Below, piece by piece: positions 44,400-53,310 of a stretch of 64,000 nucleotides of DNA. The DNA is from Actinoplanes missouriensis 431 (lineage in GTDB: Bacteria > Actinomycetota > Actinomycetes > Mycobacteriales > Micromonosporaceae), in contig NC_017093.1 in NCBI RefSeq assembly GCF_000284295.1, positions 1,426,001 through 1,490,000 of the forward strand, written 5' to 3'. The number at the start of each line of letters is the position of its first letter. The stretch's first letter is position 1. Made by a program: the position numbers and the translations under genes. The notes beneath the pieces were generated by a model that was given only the letters and a program-made list of their open reading frames with translations, ran no database searches and was not told the origin of the DNA.

Positions 44400-47300
44400 G
44401 TGACCGTCACGATCATCAAGCGTCCGCCCCGCCGGCCGGCGCCCGTCATGCCCGCCGGCGAGCTGATGCTGGAAGCGCCGCCCGAGGTGCCGCAGCCCAG
44501 CGGCAAGGCCTGGACGCGGATGCTGATGATCCTGCCGATGGGCGCGGGTGCGGCGGCGATGGCCCTGATGATGGGCGCCCAGCGCGGCGGCCCGATCACC
44601 TATGTGGCCGGTGCGATGTACGGCGTCTCGATGCTGGGCATGATGGGCATGATGGCCGCGAACACCAGCGGTCCCGGCAAGCGCGAGATGATCGAGGCCC
44701 GTCGGCAGTACCTGCGGCATCTCTCCCAGCTGCGTGCCCAGTTGCGCACCACGATCCGGCAGCAGCGGGAGGCGCTGTACTACCACAATCCGGACCCGGG
44801 GACGCTCTGGAGCTTCCCCGACAGCGGGCGGCTCTGGGAACGCCGGCGCGGCGACGCCGACTTCGCCGTGATCCGGATAGCGGTCGGCCCGCAGGAGGTG
44901 GCGACCCGTCTCGTGCCGCCGCAGACCCGGCCGGTCGACGAGCTGGAGCCGCTCTGCGCGACGGCGCTGCGGCGATTCCTCAACGCGTACGCGATCGTCC
45001 CTGATCTTCCGGTCTCGGTCTCCCTCCGGGACTTCTCGCACCTCTACATCAGGGGCGGCCCGGTCCGCGATTTCACTCGCGCGCTCGTCGCCCAGATGGC
45101 GGTCTTCCACGCGCCCGACGACCTGCGGATCGGGGTGTGCGTGCCGGACGACAGGCGGTCCGAGTGGGAGTGGGCGAAATGGCTGCCGCACTCCCAGCAC
45201 CCCGGCAAGACCGACGCGGTCGGCCCGGTGCGGCTGGTCGCGCCGAGCGTGCCCGCGCTGGAGGCGATGCTCGACGACGTGCTGGTCAACCGGCCCCGCT
45301 TCGACCCGTCGGTGACGCCCGGCGGCGCGCACGTCGTGGTGATCATCGACGGCGGCTCGACCGCCGGCTCCGACCACCTGATGACCGAGGGCGGGGTCGC
45401 CGGTGTCACCCTGCTCGACCTCTCGGTGCCGCCGCCCAGGCTGCTCGACGACAGCTCGGTGGTGCTCGAGATCGCCCCGGACGGGACGGTCACCGGCACC
45501 ACGATGGACGGTCCGACCGAGGTGGGCCGGGCCGACGCGCTCGGTGTCGAGCAGGCCGAGGTGCTGGCGCGGGAGCTGGCGCCGCTGCGGCTCTCCGCCG
45601 CCTCCTTCAACGACCAGCCGGCCGTCAACCAGGACATGGGGCTGGCCGAGCTGCTGGAGGTCACCGATCCGTACGCTCTGGAGCTGTCCGAGCTCTGGGC
45701 GAGCCGGCCCAACCGGGACCGGCTGCGGGTGCCGATCGGCGTGGGGCTCGACGGGCGGCCGGTCGAGCTCGACCTGAAGGAGTCCGCCCAGGACGGCATG
45801 GGCCCGCACGGGCTGCTGGTCGGCGCGACCGGGTCCGGCAAGTCCGAGCTGCTGCGCACGCTGGTGCTCGCGCTCGGGCTCACCCACGACCCGGAGATCC
45901 TCAACTTCGTGCTCGTCGACTTCAAGGGCGGCGCCACGTTCGCCTCGCTGGACCGGTTGCCGCACACCGCCGCGATGATCACCAACCTGGAGGATGAGCT
46001 GCCGCTCGTCGACCGGATGCTCGGCGCGATCTCCGGCGAGCTGAACCGGCGGCAGGAGCTGCTGCGCAAGGCCGGCAACTACGCCTCGCAGCGGGACTAC
46101 GAGCGGGCCCGGTCGGCGGGGGTGCCGCTCGCGCCGCTGCCCAGCCTGCTCTTCATCGTCGACGAGTTCTCCGAGCTGCTCAGCGCGCGGCCCGACTTCA
46201 TCGACATGTTCGTCCAGATCGGACGCGTCGGGCGGTCGCTCGGCATCCACCTGCTGCTCGCCTCGCAGAAACTGGAGGAGGGGCGGCTGCGGGGCCTGGA
46301 GTCGCACCTGTCCTACCGGATCGGGCTGCGGACCTTCTCGTCGATGGAGAGCCGGGCTGTTCTGGGTGCCCCCGATGCTTATGAATTGCCGCGCTCTCCG
46401 GGACATGGCTATCTCCGTACCGGAACGGAGGGTTTGATCCGGTTGAAAGCGGCCTATGTCTCGGGACCGGTTCGCCGGGACGGGGCGCCCGTCGCCGGCG
46501 GGATGAAAGCGGGCAATCCGATCCGGGAGTTCTCCACGTTCTACGCCGTGCCCCCGCAGAAGCCGGTGGAGGAGGCGCCCCAGCCGGACGAGGACAAGGT
46601 GGTCGGCGACACGCTGCTGGAGGTGCTGGTCCGGCAGATGGAGGGAACGGGCACCCCGGCGCACGAGGTGTGGCTGCCGCCGCTCGACACGGCGCCCACC
46701 CTCGGCCAGATGCTGCCGCCCGTGATCACCATGCCGGACCGCGGACTCACCGTGGACGCGGCCGACCGGTTCGGCTCGCTGCATGCGCTCGGCGGCATCG
46801 TCGACAAGCCCTACGAGCAGCGCCGCGACCCGCTCTGGCTGGACCTCTCCGGCGCCGGCGGGAACGTGGTGGTGGTCGGCGCCGCCCAGTCCGGCAAGTC
46901 CAACCTGCTGCGCACCCTGATCACCTCGCTCGCGCTCACCCACACCCCACGGGAGGTGCAGTTCTACGGCCTCGACTTCGGTGGCGGGCCGCTCAGCGCG
47001 CTCACCGATCTGCCGCACGTCGGCGGGGTGGCGAACCGGCGGGACACCGACCGGGTCCGCCGGACCATTGCCGAGCTGCACGGACTGATGCGGGCCCGGG
47101 AGGACCTCTTCGCCCGGCAGAACGTGGAGGGCGTGGCCGCCTACCGCCGGGCCAAGGCGCAGGGCGGTTTCGCCGAGGACCCGTTCGGCGACGTCTTCCT
47201 GGTGGTGGACGGCTGGGCCACGCTGCGATCCGAGTTCGAGGACCTGGAAGGCACCGTCCACGAGCTGGCCAACCGCGGTCTCGGCTTCGGCATTCACGTG

Positions 47301-48329
47301 CTCACCGCGACGAACCGCTGGATGGACATCCGGCCGCAGATCCGCGACGTCTTCGGCACCCGGCTCGAACTGCGGATCGGCGAGCCCAGCGACTCGGCGA
47401 TCAACCGGCGGGAAGCGGTGAACGTGCCCGAGGGCTCACCCGGCCGTGGCCTCACCCCGGACGGGTACCACTTCCTCACCGCGCTGCCCCGGATCGACCG
47501 GGAACAGCGCGTCGACGACCTCGCCGACGCGGTGGCCGAGCTGGTCAAGCACTCCACCGAGCAGTGGACCGGCGCGCCGGCGCCTCGGGTGCGGCTGCTG
47601 CCGGCCGAGCTGCCGTACGCGGCGCTGCCGCCCGCCGAGGGCGAGAGGATCCCGATCGGCATCGCCGAGGCCGACCTGCAACCGGTCTGGCTCGACTTCG
47701 ACAACGAGCCGCACGCCCTGCTCTTCGGCGACGTGGAGTCCGGCAAGAGCTCGTTCCTGCGCGGCCTCGCGACGTCGATCGCGGCCAGTCACACCCCGGC
47801 GCAGGCCCGGATCCTCCTGGTCGACCTGCGGCGCAGCCTGCTCGGCTGCGTGCCGCGCGAGCACACCCTGGGGTACGGGACGTCGGCGCAGGTCACCACC
47901 GACCTGATCAACCAGGTGGCGGTCGCGATGCGGGAGCGGCTGCCCGGACCGGACGTCACCCCGGAGATGCTCGCCGACCGCAGCTGGTGGAAGGGCCCGC
48001 AGCTGTACGTGCTGGTCGACGACTACGACCTGGTCGGGCAGACGCCGCTGCAACCGCTCGTCGAGTTCTTGCCGCAGGCGAGGGACATCGGACTGCACGT
48101 GGTGCTGACCCGGCGGACCGGCGGGGCGAGCCGAGCCCTCTTCGAGCCGATGGTGAGCCGGATCCGCGAGCTGGCCTCACCGGGCATCCTGATGTCCGGG
48201 CCGCGCGAGGAGGGCCCGATCTTCGGCACGCTGAAACCGCAGCCCCTGCCGCCGGGCCGGGCCTGGATGGTGACCCGCAAGCACGGCGCCCGCCTGGTCC
48301 AGCTGGCCTGGACGCCGCCGAGCCGCTAG
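44400..48329 (+). CDS. eccC: Type VII secretion ATPase EccC
   Basis: The motor of the ESX system, an FtsK/SpoIIIE-type protein. 1309 residues from GTG 44400; the start VTIIKRPPRRPAP followed by GEL is typical. Two membrane helices lie at about 40-85. Three ATPase domains have Walker A motifs GATGSGKSELLRTL (about 476), GAAQSGKSNLLRTL (about 826) and GDVESGKSSFLRGL (about 1110). Walker B regions are VLVDFKGGATF, GLDFGGGPL and ILLVDLRRS. It is unsplit, unlike EccCa/EccCb of ESX-1. Its stop shares CTAG with the stop of the convergent gene. The C-terminal domain binds substrate signals in known systems. Confidence 0.97.
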   Translation: MTVTIIKRPPRRPAPVMPAGELMLEAPPEVPQPSGKAWTRMLMILPMGAGAAAMALMMGAQRGGPITYVAGAMYGVSMLGMMGMMAANTSGPGKREMIEARRQYLRHLSQLRAQLRTTIRQQREALYYHNPDPGTLWSFPDSGRLWERRRGDADFAVIRIAVGPQEVATRLVPPQTRPVDELEPLCATALRRFLNAYAIVPDLPVSVSLRDFSHLYIRGGPVRDFTRALVAQMAVFHAPDDLRIGVCVPDDRRSEWEWAKWLPHSQHPGKTDAVGPVRLVAPSVPALEAMLDDVLVNRPRFDPSVTPGGAHVVVIIDGGSTAGSDHLMTEGGVAGVTLLDLSVPPPRLLDDSSVVLEIAPDGTVTGTTMDGPTEVGRADALGVEQAEVLARELAPLRLSAASFNDQPAVNQDMGLAELLEVTDPYALELSELWASRPNRDRLRVPIGVGLDGRPVELDLKESAQDGMGPHGLLVGATGSGKSELLRTLVLALGLTHDPEILNFVLVDFKGGATFASLDRLPHTAAMITNLEDELPLVDRMLGAISGELNRRQELLRKAGNYASQRDYERARSAGVPLAPLPSLLFIVDEFSELLSARPDFIDMFVQIGRVGRSLGIHLLLASQKLEEGRLRGLESHLSYRIGLRTFSSMESRAVLGAPDAYELPRSPGHGYLRTGTEGLIRLKAAYVSGPVRRDGAPVAGGMKAGNPIREFSTFYAVPPQKPVEEAPQPDEDKVVGDTLLEVLVRQMEGTGTPAHEVWLPPLDTAPTLGQMLPPVITMPDRGLTVDAADRFGSLHALGGIVDKPYEQRRDPLWLDLSGAGGNVVVVGAAQSGKSNLLRTLITSLALTHTPREVQFYGLDFGGGPLSALTDLPHVGGVANRRDTDRVRRTIAELHGLMRAREDLFARQNVEGVAAYRRAKAQGGFAEDPFGDVFLVVDGWATLRSEFEDLEGTVHELANRGLGFGIHVLTATNRWMDIRPQIRDVFGTRLELRIGEPSDSAINRREAVNVPEGSPGRGLTPDGYHFLTALPRIDREQRVDDLADAVAELVKHSTEQWTGAPAPRVRLLPAELPYAALPPAEGERIPIGIAEADLQPVWLDFDNEPHALLFGDVESGKSSFLRGLATSIAASHTPAQARILLVDLRRSLLGCVPREHTLGYGTSAQVTTDLINQVAVAMRERLPGPDVTPEMLADRSWWKGPQLYVLVDDYDLVGQTPLQPLVEFLPQARDIGLHVVLTRRTGGASRALFEPMVSRIRELASPGILMSGPREEGPIFGTLKPQPLPPGRAWMVTRKHGARLVQLAWTPPSR

Positions 48330-49204
48330 CGACGCGGCGGCCCCAGGTACTGCTGTTCGATTCCGGTCTGGTTCAGGGAGACGAAACGGTCCGGCCCCTC
48401 GCCGACCAGCGCCACCATGTCGTCGGTCATGAACTGCAGCAACTGGCCGTTCTGCTGACTCAGCCGCAGCGTCGCCGCGGCCAGCGTCGACTCGTCGCCG
48501 CCGAGCCGCTGCATCAGGGTCAGGTCGGCCTCCTGCAGCGCCGCCACACCGGGCCGGTCCAGCTGGCGCAGCACGGTCAGCGCGGAGGTCCAGGGTCCGA
48601 GCGGCGGCGCGGTGGCCGGGCCGGTCACGCCCAGGTCGTAGACGATCAGCGAGGGGGTCTGCGCGGTGCCCGGCGGCAGCGCGTCCGGTTCGCCGCCGAG
48701 CACGGTCAGCCGCTGGTACTGCCCGGTCGCGCGCTCGCCGAAGCCGGACCAGGCCCGCTGCTCGGTGGTCACCACCATCGCGCGGGCGCCGATCGCGAAC
48801 GCCCGGAAGATCAGCAGCTGAGCGGCCCAGACCCCGCCGACCAGGGCGACCCGGACCGGGTCCGGATCGAAGAGCCTCAGGGGTACGGGCACCTGCTGCT
48901 GGTTGCGCCCCAGCAGCAGACCGGCTCCGGTCGCCGGCCAGACCGTGAGCCGGCGCAGCCCGGTCCGCGGCACCGCGTGCCAGCCGATGCGCAGCCGGGA
49001 GACGCGTCCCGAGGGGCCGGTGTGGTCGGGGTGGTAGGGCGCGGGCGGGTCCTGCGGGGGAGGGCCGGGCCGGTGTGGCGCGCGTGGCGCGGCGGCGGCC
49101 CGCGGCGCGGGGGATGCGATCACAGCGGGCGCGGTCTGGGTCGTCTGGGCAGGTTGGGGTGCCGCTTCCGGTGGAGGTGCCTGTCGCTTCTCGGGAAGGG
49201 TCAT
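48326..49204 (-). CDS. ESX-locus protein of unknown function
   Basis: Not recognised. 292 residues from ATG 49202-49204, overlapping the eccE stop (ATGA). A disordered Pro/Ala-rich N-terminus (1-75) is followed by beta-rich segments (GRVSRLRIGWHAVPRTGLRR, LTVWPATGAGLLLGRNQQ) and a C-terminal half with VALVGGVWAAQLLIFRAFAI and SLIVYDLGVTG. No clear membrane helix. Translational coupling to eccE suggests a cytosolic accessory of the secretion complex. EspG-like chaperones are an alternative, but I see no EspG motif. Confidence 0.6.
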   Translation of the reverse strand: MTLPEKRQAPPPEAAPQPAQTTQTAPAVIASPAPRAAAAPRAPHRPGPPPQDPPAPYHPDHTGPSGRVSRLRIGWHAVPRTGLRRLTVWPATGAGLLLGRNQQQVPVPLRLFDPDPVRVALVGGVWAAQLLIFRAFAIGARAMVVTTEQRAWSGFGERATGQYQRLTVLGGEPDALPPGTAQTPSLIVYDLGVTGPATAPPLGPWTSALTVLRQLDRPGVAALQEADLTLMQRLGGDESTLAAATLRLSQQNGQLLQFMTDDMVALVGEGPDRFVSLNQTGIEQQYLGPPRR

Positions 49205-50361
49205 CCGGCGCCACCTCCGGTCGGGGCCGTCGCATAGGCCGCCGGACCGTGCTCGCCGTCGAGCGGGCGCAGCTCGCCACCGGCCCGGCGCACCCCTTCC
49301 AGCAGCACCCGGTCGAGGGCCGTCAGATCCACGTCCGGCCTGGTCGCCAGCCTGATGAAGGCGCGGACCGGCACCTCCTCGGCGCCCGTCGCGTCCACGA
49401 TCAGCGCCACGCTGGTCTGCGCGGCCGGGGCGGTCGAGGCCCAGGCGAACAGCGGTCCCAGCTCGGCGATCGACCGCGGCCAGCTCTCCAGCCAGTAGGT
49501 GCGGTGGACGAGGTGGTGGGAGCGCCAGTGCGTCCACTCCTCCACCGCCACCGCCGGGGTGCCCGGCGCGACGTCGCAGGACCGGGCGAGAAGTTCCAGC
49601 AGCTCACGGCCGCTGAGCACCCGGCCGGGCAGACCCAGGCGGCGCAGCGCGGTCGCGATCCTGCGGGTCAGCGCGGCGGCCAGGGCGGCCGCCGAGGCGG
49701 GATCGGTGGTGTGGTCGAGAACGGACTCGGCGAGCGCCTGGGCGTCGACCCGGACGCTGATCGAGGACTCCCGGTGCGCCGGGATCGGGGCGATCGCCAT
49801 CGCCTCGGTCAGCCGGCGGTACGACGCGCCGGCTGGTGAGGCGGCCGGAAGATCGGGGCTCGGTGCCGGGACGGTGTGCGTGACGAGAGCCAGCACCACG
49901 CCCGGTTGCTCGGTGGCCGCCAGGCTGCTGACCAGGGTGTCCAGGGGCACCGAGGAGTCCAGGGACACCACGCCGAACCAGCCGGCGTCGTCACGGGCGA
50001 CCCCCGTCGCCTCCTGCGAGCTCTTCCCCGGGACGTCGGTGACGGTCAGACCGGGGGCGATCGTGCGGAGGGCGGCCAGGACCGGGCCGGAATCCGTCTC
50101 CGGTCGCGCGGCCCGCCGCCGCCGATGCTCGCGGGTGAGCGCGGAGTGCTCCAGCCACCAGCGGTTCTGCCGGCGGGCGAACGCGATGACCAGCATCACG
50201 GCGGCGGCGGCCGCGGCGATCAGCGCGGGCAGGACGCCCTGGGTGGCGGCGGCCGCGACGGCGAAGACCGCGGCCTCGGCGATCAGGATCTGGGGGAGGC
50301 GCAGCGGGCCGAGGTAGCCGCGGCGGGGAACCGGAACCGCGCCCTCTGATGTCACGTCCAC
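49201..50361 (-). CDS. eccE: Type VII secretion core protein EccE
   Basis: 386 residues from GTG 50359-50361. Two N-terminal helices (about 24-62, LPQILIAEAAVFAVAAAATQ and the next) are followed by a cytosolic domain with VEEWTHWRSHHLVHRTYWLE, SWP and FIRLATRPDVDL, which match EccE. EccE flanks EccC in the hexameric complex. The gene is upstream of, and overlaps, the unknown gene and lies 47 bases downstream of the EccA-like gene, so the three form an operon. Confidence 0.88.
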   Translation of the reverse strand: MDVTSEGAVPVPRRGYLGPLRLPQILIAEAAVFAVAAAATQGVLPALIAAAAAAVMLVIAFARRQNRWWLEHSALTREHRRRRAARPETDSGPVLAALRTIAPGLTVTDVPGKSSQEATGVARDDAGWFGVVSLDSSVPLDTLVSSLAATEQPGVVLALVTHTVPAPSPDLPAASPAGASYRRLTEAMAIAPIPAHRESSISVRVDAQALAESVLDHTTDPASAAALAAALTRRIATALRRLGLPGRVLSGRELLELLARSCDVAPGTPAVAVEEWTHWRSHHLVHRTYWLESWPRSIAELGPLFAWASTAPAAQTSVALIVDATGAEEVPVRAFIRLATRPDVDLTALDRVLLEGVRRAGGELRPLDGEHGPAAYATAPTGGGAG

Positions 50362-50408
50362 CCCCTACGATCCGTAGTGGACACATCCTATCGACGTAAT
50401 CATGATCG

Positions 50409-52049
50409 TCAGGGTCCCGTTCGGGTGGCCGTCCTGAGATCGTCGACCATCAGCGTCCGGAGATCATCCCGGCTGGGCATCCGGCCCATCGCCCGCAGCC
50501 GCCCGGACTGCGCCTTCCGCATCCCTTCGAGCAGCTTGCGGGCCTCCCGGGCGTTGCCGAAGTTGCGGTCCCGTTCCAGGCCGGAGAAGTACGCGTGCAG
50601 CGCCGTCGGCAGTCCCGCCGCGAAGATGTAGTCGTCGTTGCGCGCGATCCGGTCGGCGATCATCACGAGCTCGTCGGCGCCGTAGTTCTCGAACTCCAGG
50701 GTCTTCGCGAACCGGGACGCCAGACCCGAGTTCGCGTCCAGGAAGTCGGCCATCTCCCGGGTGTAGCCGGCGACGATCACCGCGACCTGGTCCCGGTGGT
50801 CCTCCATCAGCTTCACCAGCGTGTCGATCGCCTCCTGGCCGAAGTCGGCGGCCGTGCCACCGGCCCGGGCCAGCGTGTACGCCTCGTCGATGAAGAGCAC
50901 CCCGCCCATCGCGTCCTCGAAGACCGAGGTGGCCTTCTCCGCGGTGTGCCCGATGTACTGCCCGACCAGGTCACGGCGGGACACCTCACGGAACTGCCCG
51001 TTCGGCAGCACGCCCAGCGCCTTGAGCAGCTGACCGTAGATCCGGGCGACGGTGGTCTTACCCGTACCCGGAGCGCCTGTGAAGATCAGGTGGTGGCTGA
51101 CCGCGCCGACGCTGAGCCCGGCGCTGCGCCGCCACTCGTTCACCTGGATCTCGTCGATCAGCGCGCGGACCTCGCCTTTCACACCCGCCAGGCCGATCAT
51201 CGAGTCGAGCTCGGAGAGCAGCCGCTCCACGTCGGCGTCGTCGTGCGCCCCGGCTTTCGACAGCCCGCCGCTGCCGGTCAGGTCCACCGTCGCGGTCGCC
51301 GTCGGGTCGATGTGGACGGACGGCTCGCCGGTCTGCTCCACCCGGCATCTCTCGATCGTCGCGGTGCAGCCCGGCCCCACCACGATCCCCGGCCCGATCG
51401 TCTCGTGCACCCGGGTCTCCACGATCCGCGGTGCGCTGCCGTGCGCCACCACGATGCCCGCGTCGCCCGCGCCGGAGACGTCACAGCGCTCGATCACCGG
51501 GCGACTCGACTGGTAGATGTAGATCCCCCGATAGCCGCACTCGGCCACCGTCGTGCCGCGCAGCACCGGGTCCGCGCCGAGCCGCACGATCACCCCGTCG
51601 TCGGAGATGCCGCGCACCTCGCTGGACTCCACGGTGCCGCCCGCGTCGGAGAAGACGAAGCCGTACTGCGCGCGCAGCACGCGGACCTCGGAGGCCTCCA
51701 CCGTCGCGCCATCGGCCGCCTGCAGCCCGGCGCCGAACCCGGCCTGCAGCTCGCACTTGCGCAACGTCAGCCGCCCGCCGGTGACGACGACCGCCGGATA
51801 GTCACCCGACGTGAAGCTCACGCCCTCCACGTCGACCCGGCCGCCGGTGATCGCCAGCGCCGGGCCGTCCAGCTCGGACGCGTCGACGATCACCTCACCG
51901 AGCGCCCGCAGGGTCAGATCACGCCGGTCCAGCTCCAGACGCTCCCGATAGGTCCCGGCCGCGAGCGTCACGATCGCCCCGTCCGGAGCCACCTCCAGGG
52001 CGTCACGCACGGTGGGATAGCTGCCGGGGACCGCCAGGGTGCTGACCAC
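50409..52049 (-). CDS. eccA: EccA-like AAA+ ATPase fused to a parallel beta-helix
   Basis: 546 residues from GTG 52047-52049, behind AAGGAGT. Residues about 1-250 are right-handed beta-helix rungs of the pectate-lyase type (YPTVRDALEVAPDGAIVTLA, RGIYIYQSSRPVIERCDVSG, DAGIVVAHGSAPRIVETRVH). Residues about 285-546 are a CbxX/CfqX AAA+ domain with Walker A FTGAPGTGKTTVARIYG, Walker B GGVLFIDEAYTLA and sensor GYTREMADFLDANSGLASRF. Mycobacterial EccA has a TPR-like N-terminus instead. It may unfold or detach chaperones from substrates. It heads the operon with eccE. Confidence 0.88.
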   Translation of the reverse strand: MVSTLAVPGSYPTVRDALEVAPDGAIVTLAAGTYRERLELDRRDLTLRALGEVIVDASELDGPALAITGGRVDVEGVSFTSGDYPAVVVTGGRLTLRKCELQAGFGAGLQAADGATVEASEVRVLRAQYGFVFSDAGGTVESSEVRGISDDGVIVRLGADPVLRGTTVAECGYRGIYIYQSSRPVIERCDVSGAGDAGIVVAHGSAPRIVETRVHETIGPGIVVGPGCTATIERCRVEQTGEPSVHIDPTATATVDLTGSGGLSKAGAHDDADVERLLSELDSMIGLAGVKGEVRALIDEIQVNEWRRSAGLSVGAVSHHLIFTGAPGTGKTTVARIYGQLLKALGVLPNGQFREVSRRDLVGQYIGHTAEKATSVFEDAMGGVLFIDEAYTLARAGGTAADFGQEAIDTLVKLMEDHRDQVAVIVAGYTREMADFLDANSGLASRFAKTLEFENYGADELVMIADRIARNDDYIFAAGLPTALHAYFSGLERDRNFGNAREARKLLEGMRKAQSGRLRAMGRMPSRDDLRTLMVDDLRTATRTGP

Positions 52050-52238
52050 GAGCGGGACTCCTTCGTTCGGCCTGCTGCACCGAGGCTATCCCGCACACCC
52101 ATCTTTCCGGTACGCGTCATCGGCCCCACAGAAGCAGCTGAACCGCCCGGGGATGACATCGCGATCCAATGCCTCGGGTCACGGCCGCAGCGCGCCTCCC
52201 GCTCAGCGCGGGCAGCATCCCCCTATCGGGGCATTGAC

Positions 52239-52931
52239 CTAGCGGGGGCGCTGCTGGCGGAAGGCGCCCTTGCTGGGACGCATGTTCTTCGGGATCGCGC
52301 CCTTCGGCATCTGCGGGCGGGCCATCAGGGCGCCGAGACGCTTGTCCAGGGCGTTGACGTCCTTGCCGGTGAGGTTGCGCGGCAGCTTCAGCATCGTCGA
52401 CCGCAGCTTGCGGACCGGGAGCTGACCCTCCTCGGAGCCGATGATGTAGTCGTAGAGCGGGGCGTTGCCGATCACCTTGACCAGGCGGCGCTTCTCCTGG
52501 CCGAGCAGGGAACGCACGCGCTGCGGGTCACCCTCGGCCAGCAGGATCACGCCGGGCCGGCCGATCACCACGTGGACCATGTCGAACTGGGTGGTGGAGC
52601 TGGCCGCGGGCCGGACCCGCCAGTCGCCGCGCATGTTCTCCATCAGCGAGGCCGCCGCGCCGGGCTGGCCCTCCGCGACGTTCATCATCGCGGTGTTCGA
52701 GCGCAGGTTGAGCACGATCAGGACGGCCAGCAGCGTGAAGAGGACGCCGACCGGGATCCAGACCCAGGACCCGGTGAGAAGCACGACGAGAACGGTGAGC
52801 GCGATCGGGATCGCGACCGCTCCGATGACCAGCGGGACGAACCACTTGTCCTGCTTCGCCGTGAACGAGAACACCTGGCCGATCTGCTTCAGGCGCTCGC
52901 GAAACGACACCTTCTCCTGGGGCTTTGCCAT
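52239..52931 (-). CDS. DUF4191 membrane protein
   Basis: 230 residues. The N-terminal SFRERLKQIGQVFSFTAKQD is followed by two helices (about 33-75), LRSNTAMMNVAEGQPGAAAS and a cytosolic domain with [20 protein letters not shown]. This is the DUF4191 (Rv2219-like) family found next to lipA in many actinobacteria. Function unknown. A basic C-terminus, RPSKGAFRQQRPR, closes it. It is divergent from the small gene at 53102. In mycobacteria the RDD gene is its neighbour; here the ESX locus intervenes. Confidence 0.85.
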   Translation of the reverse strand: MAKPQEKVSFRERLKQIGQVFSFTAKQDKWFVPLVIGAVAIPIALTVLVVLLTGSWVWIPVGVLFTLLAVLIVLNLRSNTAMMNVAEGQPGAAASLMENMRGDWRVRPAASSTTQFDMVHVVIGRPGVILLAEGDPQRVRSLLGQEKRRLVKVIGNAPLYDYIIGSEEGQLPVRKLRSTMLKLPRNLTGKDVNALDKRLGALMARPQMPKGAIPKNMRPSKGAFRQQRPR

Positions 52932-53101
52932 AGCCGCAAAGTGTAGTGGTGCTCAGGTACCTTACGGCGTCCCGGGCACCTCAGCCGTGCCGGTAAGGAG
53001 GGGCGGGGCTTCTCGGAATCGGTCATCGTCCCCATGACCGGCGGCTGCCTTCGGGCGAAGAGTCAGTGGTGTTCCAGTCGTCCGACGCCGAGGAGCACCC
53101 G

Positions 53102-53266
53102 ATGATTCCGTTCACCAACCCGGAGATCCAGCTCGAGCTCGTGCACGCGCAGGCCGCCGAGCTGGTCCGGGAAGCCGACGACTACCGGCGGGCGAAGGCT
53201 CTCCGGCCGAAAGAACCACGCCACTGGCCGCGACTCAGACGGGCCGCCAAGCAGTCGATCGCGTGA
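53102..53266 (+). CDS. Small hypothetical protein
   Basis: 54 residues from ATG 53102. One amphipathic helix, IQLELVHAQAAELVREADDY, is followed by a basic tail (RRAKALRPKEPRHWPRLRRA). Short proteins of this pattern (NPEIQ...HAQAAELVREA) are common in actinobacteria and remain uncharacterised. Its stop overlaps a GTG in frame with the LuxR gene. Confidence 0.6.
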   Translation: MIPFTNPEIQLELVHAQAAELVREADDYRRAKALRPKEPRHWPRLRRAAKQSIA

Positions 53267-53310
53267 TCAGGCCGGAAAATCTGTCGTACTCGCATGGCAT
53301 GCTCGACCTC

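Noticed and set aside
44331-47297. A 988-codon frame antisense to eccC
   Set aside because: EccC is unmistakable on the plus strand; the other is a high-GC shadow.
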